In this document: piece after piece, positions 25,800 through 38,645 of the stretch
Numbering within the stretch: the first letter of the stretch is position 1
Layout of the letters: the number at the start of each line of letters is the position of its first letter
Assembly: GCF_000003815.2 (NCBI RefSeq)
Contig: NC_049991.1
Location: forward strand, 7,992,976-8,056,975
Source: Branchiostoma floridae
Lineage: Eukaryota; Chordata; Leptocardii; Amphioxiformes; Branchiostomatidae
Direction: 5' to 3'
Length of the DNA stretch: 64,000 nucleotides
The notes under the pieces: generated by a model
The model's database searches: none
Told to the model about the DNA's origin: nothing
The model's input: only the letters and a program-made list of their open reading frames with translations
Program-made: the position numbers and the translations under genes

Positions 25800-27660
25800 T
25801 CAGTGTGAATGTCATTCAGGTCCAGTGAAGGCTATGTCATTGTGACTATACTGTGGAGAAAGAAGGATGGTTGTGTCAGTGTGCATGTCATTTAGGGAGG
25901 GTAACTATGTCAGTGTGAATGTCACTCAGGTCCGGTGAAGGCTACAACATGTAATTCAATGTCATTGTGTCTATCATTTGACAAGAGTGATGGTTCTGTC
26001 AGACTGAGTTTGAATGTTGTTTAGTTTAGGTCATCATCATCATCGTTTCATGTGATCACACATGTTTACACGCAACGTGTTTATACCGCCCCTTACGGTG
26101 TGACAAACCCTTTCACTGGCTAATCACAAGACAGGGATGCGCCAGGTCTACCATCCAACTGACATAGGTACCAGTTTAAGTACCAGTTTAGGTACCTATG
26201 TCAGTGTGAATGGTATCAAGTGCATCTTGTATGACTCCAGTGTCGGTTTTGTCATTTAACAATATGGATAGTTGTTTCTATGTGAGTGTCATTTGGGGAG
26301 GATGCCTACTTGTATGTCAGTGAGAATGACGTTCAGCACCAAGGACAGGTACATGTATCAGTGTGTATCTTGTATGACTCTAGTGGCAGTTTTGTTAGTT
26401 AACAATATGGATAGTTATTTTAGTCTGAGTGTCATTTGGGGAGGGTACCCATGTCAGTGTGAATGGCGTTCAGCACCAAGGACATGTACATGTATCAAGT
26501 GTATATGGTATGACTCCAGTGTCAGTTTTGTCATTTAACAATATGGATAGTTGTTTCAGTGTGAGTGTCATTTTGGGGGAGGATGCCTATGTCAGTGTGA
26601 ATGGCATTCAGCACCAAGGACAGACGCTCGTGTATTACTTTGTTTAGTTCAAGTAGTTGTGTCAGTCTGACTACAGTTTAAATAGTTGTGCCTGGATATC
26701 ATTTAGGAAAGGTCTGTGTCAGTGTGAATGTCATTCAACATCAGGGACAGACATTTGTGTATGGCATTGTGCATCTCCAGTGACCGTTATGTTAGTGTGC
26801 CTGTCAACTGGCAGATAACAGTAGGAATGGTTGTGTCAGTAGGAAGGATACCTAGTACATGTATTTTAGTCATGAATGTCATTCAGCACTAGGGACAGAC
26901 ATTTGTGTATGGCATTGTGCATCTCCAGTGACCGTTATGTTAGTGTGCCTGTCAACTGGCAGATAACAGTAGGAATGGTTGTGTCAGTAGGAAGGATACC
27001 TAGTACATGTATTTTAGTCATGAATGTCATTCAGCACCAGGGACAGACATTTGTGTATGGCATTTTTCCACTCCAGTAACTGTTGTGTCAGTGTGCCTTC
27101 CAGTGACTGTTGTGTCAGTGTGTCTGTCAACTGCCAGATAACAGTAGGGATGGTGTGTCAGTGTGAATGTCATGTACATGAATGTTAGTCATGAATGTCA
27201 TTCAGCACCAGGGACAGACATGTATAACGTTACTTATGTCATCCAGGACCAGTGGCAGTTGTGTTAGTGTGACTACCAGTTATCACTAGGGATGGTTGTG
27301 TCAGTGTGAATGTCATGTACATGAATGTTAGTCATGAATGTCATTCAGCACCAGGGACAGACATGTATAACGTTACTTACGTCATCCAGGACCAGTGGCA
27401 GTTGTGTTAGTGTGACTACCAGTTATCACTAGGGATGGTTGTGTCATTTTTGAATAATGTCATTTATTAAGGGTACCTTGTTGGTGTGAATATCATTGAA
27501 TAACAAGGGCAGCTGTAAGTGACTTTTGCTAACTCCAGGGACAACTTTGCCAGGATGACTATTTAGCAGGGGGAATAGCTGTTAGTGTGAGTGGTATTCA
27601 GCACCAAGGACAGACACAGGTCTACCATGTTGTACAGCTTGACACAATGACAGTTGTTTT
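25800..27660 (+). repeat. Minisatellite, units of about 136-148 bp
   Basis: The core GTGTCAGTGTGAATGTCATT + CAGCACCARGGACAGACA repeats across nearly 1.9 kb. AACAATATGG marks recur at about 26258, 26401 and 26537. ACATTTGTGT recurs at 26751, 26899 and 27047 (period 148, near-identical copies). CATGTACATG recurs at 27171 and 27314 (period 143). Subfamilies are blocked together, indicating several rounds of local duplication. ORFs within are by-products. A 26030-26190 stretch looks like an embedded other repeat. Confidence 0.85.
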
Positions 27661-29156
27661 AGTGTGGGCACCTTTTAACAATCGTATAGGTGTCGCCATG
27701 TCAAAACAAATGCCATGATAGTGAATGTTTTTAATTTTCATGAATGATATCAATCTTTTCATATGTGGCGTACTAGAAATAGATATTTTGTACTTGGAGT
27801 TACCTCCAGTGTAATTCAGTCATGTAGCTTTTGTAATTGTGCAACCAGTCAATATCATAACTAGTTAATTGTGCAGGGTAGGGCTTTTTGTGTTTAAACA
27901 TGCTTTTGAAATAATTTGTACAGTTTGTTTAGACCTTTTGGTTACGATTTACTTGCAAGATATCAAATAAAGTTGATACACTATGTCCTGTGATGTGTTT
28001 TTTTTATAAAAGTAGAAGTATAATACAGGCACTGCAGTATTGAACACAATTGCAAGTTAAATCACAAAATTCAGTCTGATTCACTAAGGGTGAATCTTTT
28101 TACCTTTATATGGGTCATTCATGGCACCTGAGTCTGATTTATCCCAATGGAAATTTACCGCAAATTGTGCTCCACGGCCCATTTTGGTGTTGAGTCACAA
28201 AGCGACCAAAGCGATAATACACATATCTCCTAATTTAGTACCTGATTCCTCTCTATTTAGCTTGTCACGTGTATATAGGTTAATGTGTGGGCATTCTGTC
28301 TGTCTTCTCCACTGGGTACATTTTTTTTCCATTAGCAACCTTCAGTGGACAACTTTTATATGTACTACCCGGTAGATCTCTTTACTAGGTCTTGCCCTGC
28401 CTGGCTTTGCTTTATCTCCAAACCAAACTTTTGTTAATATCACAACCATATATTGACTCCATGAGTCAGATTATGGTAATGTTTTTAGCTATTTCAGAAT
28501 TTTTCTTGGAATTTGGAACCTTTTAATGAATTGCCCTGACTTGAAACTGTTGTAAAACTAGAATGACCTTTGTCCAGGATCATATGACCTTTGTACACCC
28601 TCTTTGACCTATCAGTGGTTTTAAGGGCCATGGTATCTGTCAAAAGATGCATTAGTGTAATTCAAGTCACCACACGACAAAATGCCAAATAAATCAAGGG
28701 CAACAAAGATTGGTCAGCAAAACCCAAACCAAGATCTTTAAAAAGATGTAATATATAGGTGTATCTCTGTTGTAGTTCAAGCCATTTACATTGGAAATTT
28801 ATCATATCGTCACCTGACTATTACTTACAAGTAAAGATCTTTTTGCTGACCCTTTTCATGCATTGTCCCAAGAAATTGACCTTTTATTTTTAGATCTATC
28901 ACCGATTTTTGAAAGAAAATAACGACAGGGCGCATTGGCCATTAACTGCCATCAATTTCAAGACATGCGTGGTGTATTGACGACCTGGTCTAGTGTTTCT
29001 GTCAGAGGGCACTGACCCTAGTTGTCACCTTCCATTTGTTTCCGGTTTGTGACCTAGTTTGTTGTCTTCAACGTAATCAAGTCAGAAATGTTGAATCCTA
29101 TACTACTTTTACAGGTATAACATATGCATCATAGAAGTTGCATGAAATCAGCTTAG
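27661..29156. other. No gene seen
   Basis: AT-rich unique sequence. ORF 28121-28375 has no family features. Confidence 0.5.
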
Positions 29157-29498
29157 GCCTAGGAAAAAATTCTTATGTTTCGTGTTTCCCTACCTACCCT
29201 TAAAGAAATGACGACCCTAGACTGTTTTTGGGGTGGCCAGTGGAGTCACATGGCTTCCAGTTAGAATTTATTCAGCCTACTTCCTATTGAACTAAAAACA
29301 CTGCTTGTCCAATCTAATGGAGGATAAATGTATATATTATGCACAGAATTAAAGTTTGACATTGAAAGACAAGTGTCCTCATGCAAATTTTACTTTAAAT
29401 TTATTACTTTAAAGATTACAAGAAAAAGATAATCCCTACCTTCCGACCCTATTGTTATAGGACTGAAACAGGAGACACATAATTTTTCTCCCTAGGCC
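29157..29498. mobile_element. Inverted-repeat element with GGCCTAGG ends
   Basis: The left end GGCCTAGGAAAAAATTCTTATG and the right end (CATAATTTTTCTCCCTAGGCC on the + strand) are inverted copies over about 35 bp with gaps. Inner words CCCTACCTA/GACCCTA occur on both sides. About 342 bp and non-coding, so MITE-like. No clear target duplication. Confidence 0.55.
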
Positions 29499-30185
29499 AT
29501 AACAGCTCATATAGGCAAAAAAATACACATTTTACCTGTAAAAGTCTGTTTGACAACAGTTTACTGCTCTACAGTAGTTGTACTGTCTCTCATTGGTAGG
29601 AATTGTTACTAGCTATTCTCTGAGTCCATAAATTAGATTACATGTACTCTGTGCCTGGGTATTCTGGGAAGGAGACTGTCATGGTGGATGATCTCATCCC
29701 CAGGCTCAGCTGGTACCCAACCTCCAATTACCCCTCCCCCTGATCTTTCACAAAAGCCCTCCTGACATTGAGGGGTCAAAACTATCCAATCAAAAGAACA
29801 ATAAAATGATTAATGTAAAGGCCAGACGACTTTTTGTTTGGTGGGGAGGGCGGAAGAGCTATGTGTATGTTTGCACCAAGTCTTGTTCATTGTGACACTC
29901 AGCCATGCTAACTATGTTCAGCAATTGAACCCATAACTCTCACAGCTTTATTTGACAAAAGACTACCAACAAGATAAAGACGGTTACAACAAAATGTTAC
30001 ATTATAATGTTAACGTTAGGTCAGTAGTGACATGCTTGATAACTGTTTGAAAGTTCACAGTACAGTTTCTGTTACCATGCATTGTATATTCCTGCCTTAC
30101 ATAACTTTACAACCAAGAAATAAGATAAATGTTGATATACATTATACCTGACTGCTCTTTATCTTATTTTCATTATTCTCGATTG
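29499..30185. other. No gene seen
   Basis: AT-rich, without recognisable features. Confidence 0.5.
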
Positions 30186-30320
30186 TGCAGAGAGCAAAGA
30201 AGTCAGAGAACATGACATGGAAGGTGACCAGCTGCCAATTCGGACCCGAAGATTACGGCACAACAATGAAAAGGTGATGGATGACCTCATCAATTATTCC
30301 CAAGTTTAGCCTTGAGGGCC
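30186..30320 (+). repeat. SINE-like copy, partner of 31047-31172
   Basis: AGTCAGAGAACATGAC, then CCAATTCGGACCC, then CATCAATTATTCCCAAGTTT match 31047-31172 in order and spacing. Confidence 0.55.
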
Positions 30321-30369
30321 AGGGGGGGAAATGTTGGGTTTCTGGTTAAACCTGCCGATCGCTGGCAAG

Positions 30370-30480
30370 TAGGGGTGGGTACCAGTATGGTGTACCGGTA
30401 CAAAATCGTTTTTTCTTGCTTGACCGGTGCAGAAATAAACTGACCTGAAAAAAATCAGTGGACCGGATGTTGGACAGATA
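30370..30480. repeat. GGGTGGGTAC-family dispersed repeat
   Basis: It starts AGGGGTGGGTACCAG, then GTGTACCGGTACAAAATCG and CTTGACCGGTGC...GGACCGG. Confidence 0.6.
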
Positions 30481-30789
30481 CAAAAATGAACAGATTATGT
30501 GGGCAGATGTTCAAGTGTTTTGGGGCTTATAGGTCCAAGAAAAGAACAAGACCAAGGTGATGAAAATCATTTTCCGACAATTCTGACTTGTTCCTGTATT
30601 TCAGACTATAAACAGATAAAGGCTGAACTGACATAAGAACAATTGAATGTAAGAATGTGTAGTAAACATGCTTCAGTTTATTAAATCAGTCCATATATAC
30701 ATACTTGACAAGTGCTTATACAATATGAATGTTGAAAAACCTGTGTCAAAAGCATTTTGGTTTTACTTAACGTTGAACTGCATTTGTGG

Positions 30790-31030
30790 AATCACTTTGG
30801 CCAAAGTCAAAGGGAGAACTGGTCAAAGGGAGAACTGGTAACAGGTCCTATTGACCATAATTTTGTTTAGGGCTGGAATGGGAAACTCAACTTTAAATTT
30901 CTTAACCCTGAGAGCCCTGGCCAAAGTCTAAAAAAAGAGAAAGAACTTGTAACAAGTCCTTTTGACCATAATTTTGTTCAGGGCTGGATGGGAAACACAA
31001 CTTTAAATTCCCTTGCCCTGAGAGCCTGAG
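30790..31030. repeat. Tandem duplication, period about 120 bp
   Basis: GGCCAAAGTC...AGGTCCTATTGACCATAATTTTGTTTAGGGCTGG...CTTTAAATT...CCCTGAGAGCC occurs twice, back to back, ending at the SINE-like head. Confidence 0.7.
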
Positions 31031-31205
31031 TCGTTAAGGAGGCAGAGGGCAGGAGTCAGAGAACATGACACTGAGGTTGACAGCTCGCCAATTCAAACCC
31101 CAGCACCAAAGCGCTGCCACCAGGGTTTGATGGATTAGGCCATCAATTATCCTCAAGTTTATCCTGAAAGCCTGGAGAATCAAAGATGGCAGGTTTATAA
31201 CCAGA
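31027..31205 (+). repeat. tRNA-derived SINE-like repeat
   Basis: CTGAGTCGTTAAGG resembles a Pol III A box and CCAATTCAAACCCC a B box, spaced about 50 bp as in a long-arm tRNA. A unique tail follows (CATCAATTATCCTCAAGTTT, GGCAGGTTTATAACCAGAC) that is shared with 30186-30355. It does not fold as an intact tRNA. Confidence 0.5.
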
Positions 31206-31282
31206 CAAGATAATCCCTTCATCACGACTGATCTCGGGGATTATGGCATCTGGTGTCTCGACCCGATAGTAAAGCTCCAGCT

Positions 31283-31405
31283 CTAATCGGCCTTGATGAC
31301 TTTAGGGTTAGAAAAGTAAAGGATTTTGTCCCCGTTAGGCCATGCAATGTCATGTAAGCTGTAAGCATGAGTCTGGAAGTAGTCATAGTTGTCAGAGTTG
31401 ACAAC
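31283..31405 (-). CDS. Weak candidate terminal exon, unknown protein
   Basis: On the minus strand an acceptor with a pyrimidine tract (ctacttctttccaacag) is followed by 40 codons and TAG. It starts VVNSDNYDYFQTHAYSLHDI, then AWPNGDKILYFSNPK. The composition is protein-like. After the stop another frame stays open with similarly protein-like text (LELYYRVETPD), which would fit a frameshifted relic. No family is recognised and no partner exon was found. It could be chance. Confidence 0.25.
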   Translation of the reverse strand, partial: VVNSDNYDYFQTHAYSLHDIAWPNGDKILYFSNPKVIKAD

Positions 31406-31509
31406 CTGTTGGAAAGAAGTAGCAAATGGCCGTGGCAGAATATCAACTTACATATCATAGCGACTTTGATTTATTCATTTTGTAAGGCACAAAGGGAAAT
31501 ATTGATGCT

Positions 31510-31591
31510 AACTCAGTGAGTGAGAGTGAGTGAGTGAGTGAGTGAGTGAGTGAGTGAGTGAGTGAGTGAGTGAGTGAGTGAGTGAGTGAGT
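31510..31591. repeat. (TGAG)n microsatellite
   Basis: About 18-19 uninterrupted copies of TGAG after a short imperfect lead-in. Confidence 0.95.
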
Positions 31592-34500
31592 GGAGGTAAA
31601 CATAGGTGCAACTCTATTAAAAGTCGTGTAGCTGTTCAGAAACTGGTTATCTTGTCCTGTATGTGACACACCCATGGGATGCTTGGAGAGCTGACTAAAT
31701 CCACACAGCTCAGTATTGTGATCCCCACTGGTGACATAGATATTAAACATCTGTTGCTGAGATTTAAGTGGATACCATTCCTATCTAGTGGGAGGGGGAG
31801 GGGGGTTAACTAGGATAAAACCCAACAGATAAGATTCATACCACAGAAGTTAAGATAAGCTGTGTGCAACTGGGACTAACATGGTCACACATTGTTACTT
31901 ATGTTAGGCAGGCCCAGAAGGTAAGAAAGTTTAAGGAGAAATGAAAAATAGGATCTTCAGATGACTATGAAATATCAAGATGAAAGGAAGGGGGCTGTGT
32001 ATAGTCCCATATATTTCCTTTTGCTGCTGTTTGACACACATTTGGGAGTTTGACACCATGATATAGTATATACATCAGGGTAGAGATATTTGCAATCTAG
32101 CAAGAATCCAAGGGAGAAAACTTTTCAAGTTTGATTCATGTCACTTTAGATGTATGGATTGAATTGAATAGAAACTCGGGATTTATAAACGGACCACTGT
32201 AGCATATTCATAGTATCCTGACTGTGATCTCTGTTGATGGAATTTTTTTGTGATTATGGATGATGTCAGTTTTCACCCTGATATATATGAATAGTAGATT
32301 TTTTTTAAATGACACCAGCACTTCAAATTTCTTTGTATATTGTTTCTGTAACAAATGATGTATTATGCAGTGCATCCAATATTTATTTTTTAAACATTTC
32401 ATGTCATTGATTTTTTCATTGAATTTTTATCAATTGTTGATAAGTATCTTTTATGCTGTTTTGTCACTTTCTGCACATGTGGGTCATTTTATTGATCTTT
32501 ATATGAAGGAAGTCATGTGAAAACTCTTTTAATGCACAATCATACAGTAACTCATATCTATTACATCATCATTACATGACATGGGTTTTGGTCGAAGATC
32601 AATATCTGATACATAAATCGAGATAAGATTTGAAATGATTTTTTTAGGCTGATTTGACAGTGATTGATTCAGTGGACAGTTCTTTTTGTCCCAAGGGAAA
32701 TTTAAAAAAAACTGGTCAGTATGTCCAAGTTATGAATGTGAGGTATCATATTGTATGAGTTCACTCATAGATAATGGACAGAAGTATACACACACATGCA
32801 CACACACACACATACATACATGTGCATGTTCCCCCCTCCCCATATACACAGACATTAACTCCCCTTCTTTTAGTTATCTGAACATTTCTGGTTGAAAACA
32901 GTGTGTCTGTACCATGTAATATTCCAAACTTGTGATTCTTACATTCAATTTAATCAACATTTATCAACCAATCATCCATCTTTACTGCCTTTGACAGTGG
33001 AATACTTTCATCAAGGCCATTGCAACATATTCATTTTCGTTTGCTAACCGTATGATTTTCTCACGACAGTTTGAGTACTTCGTATTGCAGATGGAATGGG
33101 TCCAACTCTCTAATTCAGATTGACCTGCCCTCCCCTAAGGGGACACTTCCAAAGATGACCCAGGGGAAGCATTAGGTAGTATCTCACTATGTCAGCTGCT
33201 TTACTGACTGTGGAATTGCCTCTTATAACGACTGTGAATGATTCAGTAGGTCCATGTCAGAAAAGTTGATGAGAGATTGAGTTTACTTTGGGTGGATGGT
33301 TCTGTGTTGAGTCTGTATGCTGGTCTAAGTCTTAGAATAAATCCAATCTTTGAGGACTTCATGTCCATTGTCATTCACATTTTTTTCTGCAGAGACAGAA
33401 GTCATCGTGATGGCATTCAGTCAACAAATTTCATCATTTTTACAGTTAAGCCATTCAGGCACCAGAAAATAGGCTGTCACTCATATTTATTGGACTTTTT
33501 ATGACTTCCATGCAGTGAAGATTTAGAGAAAATTATGAGTGATAGCACAACCTCCCTGCTGTTAACACTTGGCTTGTTTGTACTCATTGCTCCCATGGAC
33601 TCATAAGGTAAAAGGTATAAACAAGGTCGCTCCATAGCCTTTTTGAAGCCATAGGGGCAGTAATTTGTTATCCACTGTGACCAAGCATGTTATTAAAAGG
33701 CAGAGCCCATCCCTCTCCTTCCACTGCCTTTTGCGTTCCCAGCCAATCTCAAGTACCTATTTTTACTCCTGGATGAAGTGGGGAAAGTTGAATGAAATAC
33801 CTTGAAGGTTGTTTTTTTCCAAGAACACAATGTCTAATCAGTAATTCCACGAAAAACCCATGCATATGACCTCTGGTGTCCATTTCTTTCAAAGCCACTT
33901 CGCTATTCATCTCAACGTCAGCCTTTCAATGCCACATGGACTTTGCCAGAAGAAAATCATGCACTCCTATAACTTATAAGAAGGTTTAAATGCAATGAAT
34001 GCAGTGAAGTCAAAGTACGCAAAATGATATGCTTCTGTTAAATTGGGAAGATCTCGTGTTTGAGGAGAGCTCATTTTGACCAAATTCAAGAATCCATGAC
34101 ACTTGTTGTAGTAGTCAAAGAGGTTCTTCCCCAAGATTTGGAAGTGGATAAAACCTATTCTGGTCTGAATGGGGTAGGGACTTTTGAGAGCAATCTTCTT
34201 AACCCCTGCTTCTCCTATTGAGTTCAGTTTAAGTCCTCACATTACAATCATGAAGAAAGAAGAAATGCTATATCATTCCTATTCATGTAACCAGTAATCT
34301 TAGTAACCAAATGGCCTTCGGGTCTTGTTACATGGTGGAGTTTCAAGAAAATCATACTATCTAGCACCCGCTTCTAGAGACTGAGGTTAAAACCAAAAGC
34401 ACTGCAGCAGACTATGCTTAGCATGCTGTGATGAACTCCTTTGTTCACAATGTAGTTCAAGGTCAAAGCAGACAGAAAAGGTCAGGTCCCAAGACGGGCA

Positions 34501-37500
34501 GCAATGACCTAGGGTCATCCTGTAAATAATTAACCCTCTACGGACAAAAGAAGCTCCACAAAGGACTACAGAATCGGCGAATAGTGGAGGCTCATGAGAA
34601 AAGTGGAGACCGTGTCTCTTGTATTGATCTGTGTCAAAGTTGAACTAGAACTTAGGAGTTAGGTCAAGATGGGCGTCGTCTATAAAAGGGTTTCCTGACA
34701 GCTAATTTTCTCATTGTGCTAGACAATCTGCAGAGGCCTTGTATCCCCTTGTTTCCAAGACAAGATAAGTTATATGCTGTCTAAGACCATCGGCAGTAGC
34801 CCCATTGTCCTATTGTTAGAGAAAGTTTTTGATAGAATGTGCATTGTTTCTATGATAAGCAGAAACTCCATTTTTTATGGTTGCATTGATTAGGCCATGT
34901 TGATTTAATGATTTTGGATGACATCTGTGCATGCATCAATTTTCATCCTTTTTCAAAAAGATAAATTTTTTTATCCTTTCTGTAAATCGTGAAAGCAGCT
35001 GTAAATTTAAAGGTAACACGTGTACTGTAAATTGACAAAAAAATTGGAAAACAGATATTAATGTCATAGCAGGCCAAACTAAATTCCAAAGTCAAGGAAG
35101 AAGATATGAAAGAACAAAAATTAAGAATCTATTGTTTGGTATACATGTACCATACTTTGTGTGTTTAGATATTTGTTCAACCTTTGTGATCACTTAGATT
35201 TCAGAATGAAGGCAACTTTAATTTGTTTCCGGCCCAAATTTTTTATTCACATCAGTTTTGAGTTTCCCAGAATATGTCATCCATATAATCAAATTGATAT
35301 GACCTCTAAAAGAAAGTGACAAACTGTTACACAATGCTTTTTTCGTGAGTTACATTGTACACTATGCAATAAGGTTATTAAATGCCTTCATAAATATAGC
35401 CTTCAAGTATCTTCAAATCCCCTTTCCTGTATGTATACATTGCTCTCCTTTACCCTACAACATATGGTAGATAATTTTATTGATATTAGCATTTTTTATA
35501 CAGTAACCTTACTGAAGGAAAAAAAGGTGATGCCAAGCAAAATAAGACAGAAGTGCCTTTTGACAGGAATTGATCGTAATAACTTCATTTGCCTGCCCTT
35601 TGTTGGGATTTCTAAAGAAAATGCTCAATTAAGGACCTCCTCAAATAAGCTCTTTCAATGAGTGCTTTCACTGAATCAATCCCGATGCCAACCTCAATAC
35701 AGTCATCCATCCACTTGGCACCGTAGACAGTAGCTTGGCTGCCATTCAACTATAGCTACTCCAGTATGGTGGTTCACCTCCAGTGGAGGTACTGCTTTTG
35801 GTTGTTTATTGTGTGTTTTCAACTACATGCACAACATTATATCCTTGTGATAGATTTGTATGAATTTGGTACATGTAGGTCCGTAGTCATTGAGGTCACA
35901 AATAAATGCATCAATTTTGGTCCCCCTATCAGTATTTGCAGGTACTGCAGCATTACAGACCAACACTCTATCCTTGAAAGTAGAATGGAGCAGTCAGTTA
36001 TACCAGCTGGTACTGTGTCGTTGCTGACTCTTTGATGGTTATCAGGAAGTCGACTTTGGTATAATTGGTATAATTTGAACTATGTTATACATGTACTATG
36101 TTGTTTGAGTATTCTATTTACCACATTATCGTCTTTTCCTTGGCAACATGTTCATATTAGCATTTTTATTTTTATTAACAAAATCATTATTGATTGATTT
36201 CTTCTCTGCCTTTTTGGAGTACATATTGAATGAATTGTAAATACTTTTGCCCAAAGAACAACTGGTCATAAGAAGCAAAAAGATACACAATCCTAATATA
36301 GTATGCAGATGCAGTGAGTAAATAGAAATAGGTAATACTTGAAACCCGTTCATTTGTCAATTGTCACTAAAAACTTGTCAATTGTACCTAAAAACTTGTA
36401 CCTAAGCTAGTGGACTCCTGCAAATCCATATATTCTAAATTACAAATAAACATTCTTACACCTATATATCAGGATTCTTATATGATATAAAGATAAAATA
36501 AAACTCAGATTTTCAAACATTTAGAATTATCAGAAAATCAAGTTATTATAGCTAAAATATTCTTCAAACAGTGACGTTTTTGAATGGCATAAAGACATAC
36601 CAAATTTTTTAAAAACTGTCACTGTTTGACGAATATTGTAGTAACTGTATTCATACATGACAGATGAACCTTTTCAACAGTAAGTTATTATTTTGAATAT
36701 GCTGAAAATTAAAAAGGAACATATTCAGCTGAAAAAGTCCAAGCGCTAGCGTGTCCTGACATCAGTTTCATGGCCTACATATTTTGATGTACTGAAATAT
36801 TGATCATGCGAATGTCCCTTTCAATTCTCCACGTATGATTAGTGTTGGTTAAATATGGCCTGCACTGCAAAATTGGAGAGCCAGATCAATATATATTCAC
36901 TGGTTTGGAAAAAATGTTTTGCTGTAGAATTGGCTAATAAGTCATCAGGTCACATCTAGATAATCAATATTGATGCTTAATTATGATCTCTGTATTGAAA
37001 GTCTTGCCAAATAAAAAGGCTGCCATCTATAGTCCACTTATCATTTAGTGTACATTAAATGTCAGATTATTTTGCGTATATGTCTCAATATTATGTGAGC
37101 ATTGATAAGAGATATAGCTAGAGATAGATTTATCTAATTCTTGCCTTTTTGTACTTGAAAATCTTTTAAATATTTTCGTAATGATATTTATCAATTTATC
37201 AAAAAAAGAAGGTAATCAGAGATAGCAGACTTCAGTCCCTCCAGCAGAGGGTACAGAAACTGCACTGAAGAAGTGAAAAACAATTCTTCACTCTCTTTAG
37301 GATGACGTAAGAATATGATGACTGATGTTAAGCAGATATGTTGTCCTGTTCTTATCTAGTATATGCTGTCTGTGGTGCTGAAAAATCTGCCGTGGTTAAT
37401 GTTTAGTCTTCCATTGTTTCATTACGCCTAGGTATACATTTTGTAGCTGTGGCTGCCAAATAAAGCTAAAAAGGACCATAGATGTAAAAAGGGGCAAAAA

Positions 37501-37845
37501 AACAGTACTACAAAGAAAGTTTCAAGGTTTATATGTTTGAACCTTAATTTCATGCTCCGTTTTTTGCTCTGCATGTGCATTTTTACCCCAATTTTGAATT
37601 TGGAAGTATGATTACCAAAGTTTGGAATAACTGTGGTTAAATGTCAGGTTTACACACCAATTTTATTTGTAGAGTGCAAGACTGAACTCAGTAAGGTTTG
37701 ATACACTCACAAGACGATGGTTCCCTACAGATATTGATACATGTTGTGTGTCGGTTCTGAAGTGTGCTTGATGTGTGGCTCTCAACAAATATGGGATCCC
37801 TGGCTTTTACTAGAATCAAGCCAGCAAATATAGAGTGCTTTTCCC
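31592..37845. other. No supported gene
   Basis: AT-rich. A (CA)n tract lies at 32788-32822. More complex, repeat-poor sequence covers about 33000-34700 with no splice-supported exon. No TBCD exon was recognised. Confidence 0.5.
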
Positions 37846-37935
37846 AAGGGCACAACATTATAGATCATACTAGGAATTCGAATGCAGAACCTTTAGCCCT
37901 AACCATAAGACCACCTTGCCACCTTTACCACCGTA
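37846..37935. repeat. Decayed tRNA-like SINE head
   Basis: CCCAAGGGCACAACATTATAG...GGAATTCGAATGCAGAACC...CCTAACCATAAGACCACCTTGCC has the layout of the common invertebrate SINE with a B-box-like GAATTCGAA word. Confidence 0.5.
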
Positions 37936-38399
37936 CCACCTATTTTTATAACAGGTATCAAGAACTTGGTTGTGTGCTAGAAAATATTGATTAATTAGTT
38001 TCCTAAAATTGCAAATTAGATAGTGTAGTTTCCATAGAATATGTTTAATTTTTCCATTGATTTTGTTTTCTTTCCCTCTTCAGTTGTTTAATTGATTGAC
38101 ATACGAAGCTTCATTCTTTCCCTTCCAATTAGATATCACAACACACTTTATTGATAAGCCCATCAGAGCAGAGATAATATATGCCGATGGTATTGTTACA
38201 TGAAAATCCCTAGAGATGTGATTGATACTAATAGATACAGCTTACAATGCCTGACATAAAACAAAAACATTTCCAATTCATTTCTACATACTCTTTGTAT
38301 TGTTGTCTGTCTAGTTATTCAATTATCCATTTTTTTTCCTGACTTAGATAGAGTGTATGCATGGAGAAGAAGAAAATTATTTTTTACACATACATGTAA

Positions 38400-38645
38400 G
38401 TCAGTTTGCCCATTTTTACACCTGAGTCCAATGACTTCAGTCGTTTTAAGTGTCTATCTCAAGAATACACTGTCTATAGCCAAGAATCCAACTGAATCAA
38501 GTTGCCATTTTTACACCTGATGCAATGATTATGAGTAAAGTCATTTTAAGTGCCTGTCTCAAGGACTCTCCCTGTCTATAGCCAGGAATGCCAGGAATCC
38601 AACCTGTGATCTCTCACTCATGTCAGCAAGCCTGGCCACTTAGTC
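38400..38645. repeat. Tandem duplication, period about 95 bp
   Basis: GCCCATTTTTACACCTGA...CATTTTAAGTGCCTGTCTCAAG...CTGTCTATAGCCA occurs at 38408 and 38503. The second copy continues into GGAATCCAACCTGTGATCTC. Confidence 0.65.

Noticed and set aside
26272-27079. Series of ORFs reading SVNG-QHQGQ-like repeats
   Set aside because: These are readings of the minisatellite; period lengths such as 148 and 143 are not multiples of three, so no repeat protein is maintained.
30180-30309. Open stretch after an AG reading REHDMEGDQLPIRTRR
   Set aside because: It looked like an exon, but the segment recurs at 31047 as a SINE-like repeat with a broken frame.
31508-31750. 80-codon minus-strand ORF with THSLTHSL repeats
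   Set aside because: It is the translation of the (TGAG)n microsatellite plus flank.
37846-37935. tRNA gene
   Set aside because: A B-box-like word is present, but there is no cloverleaf or proper A box; better explained as a SINE relic.
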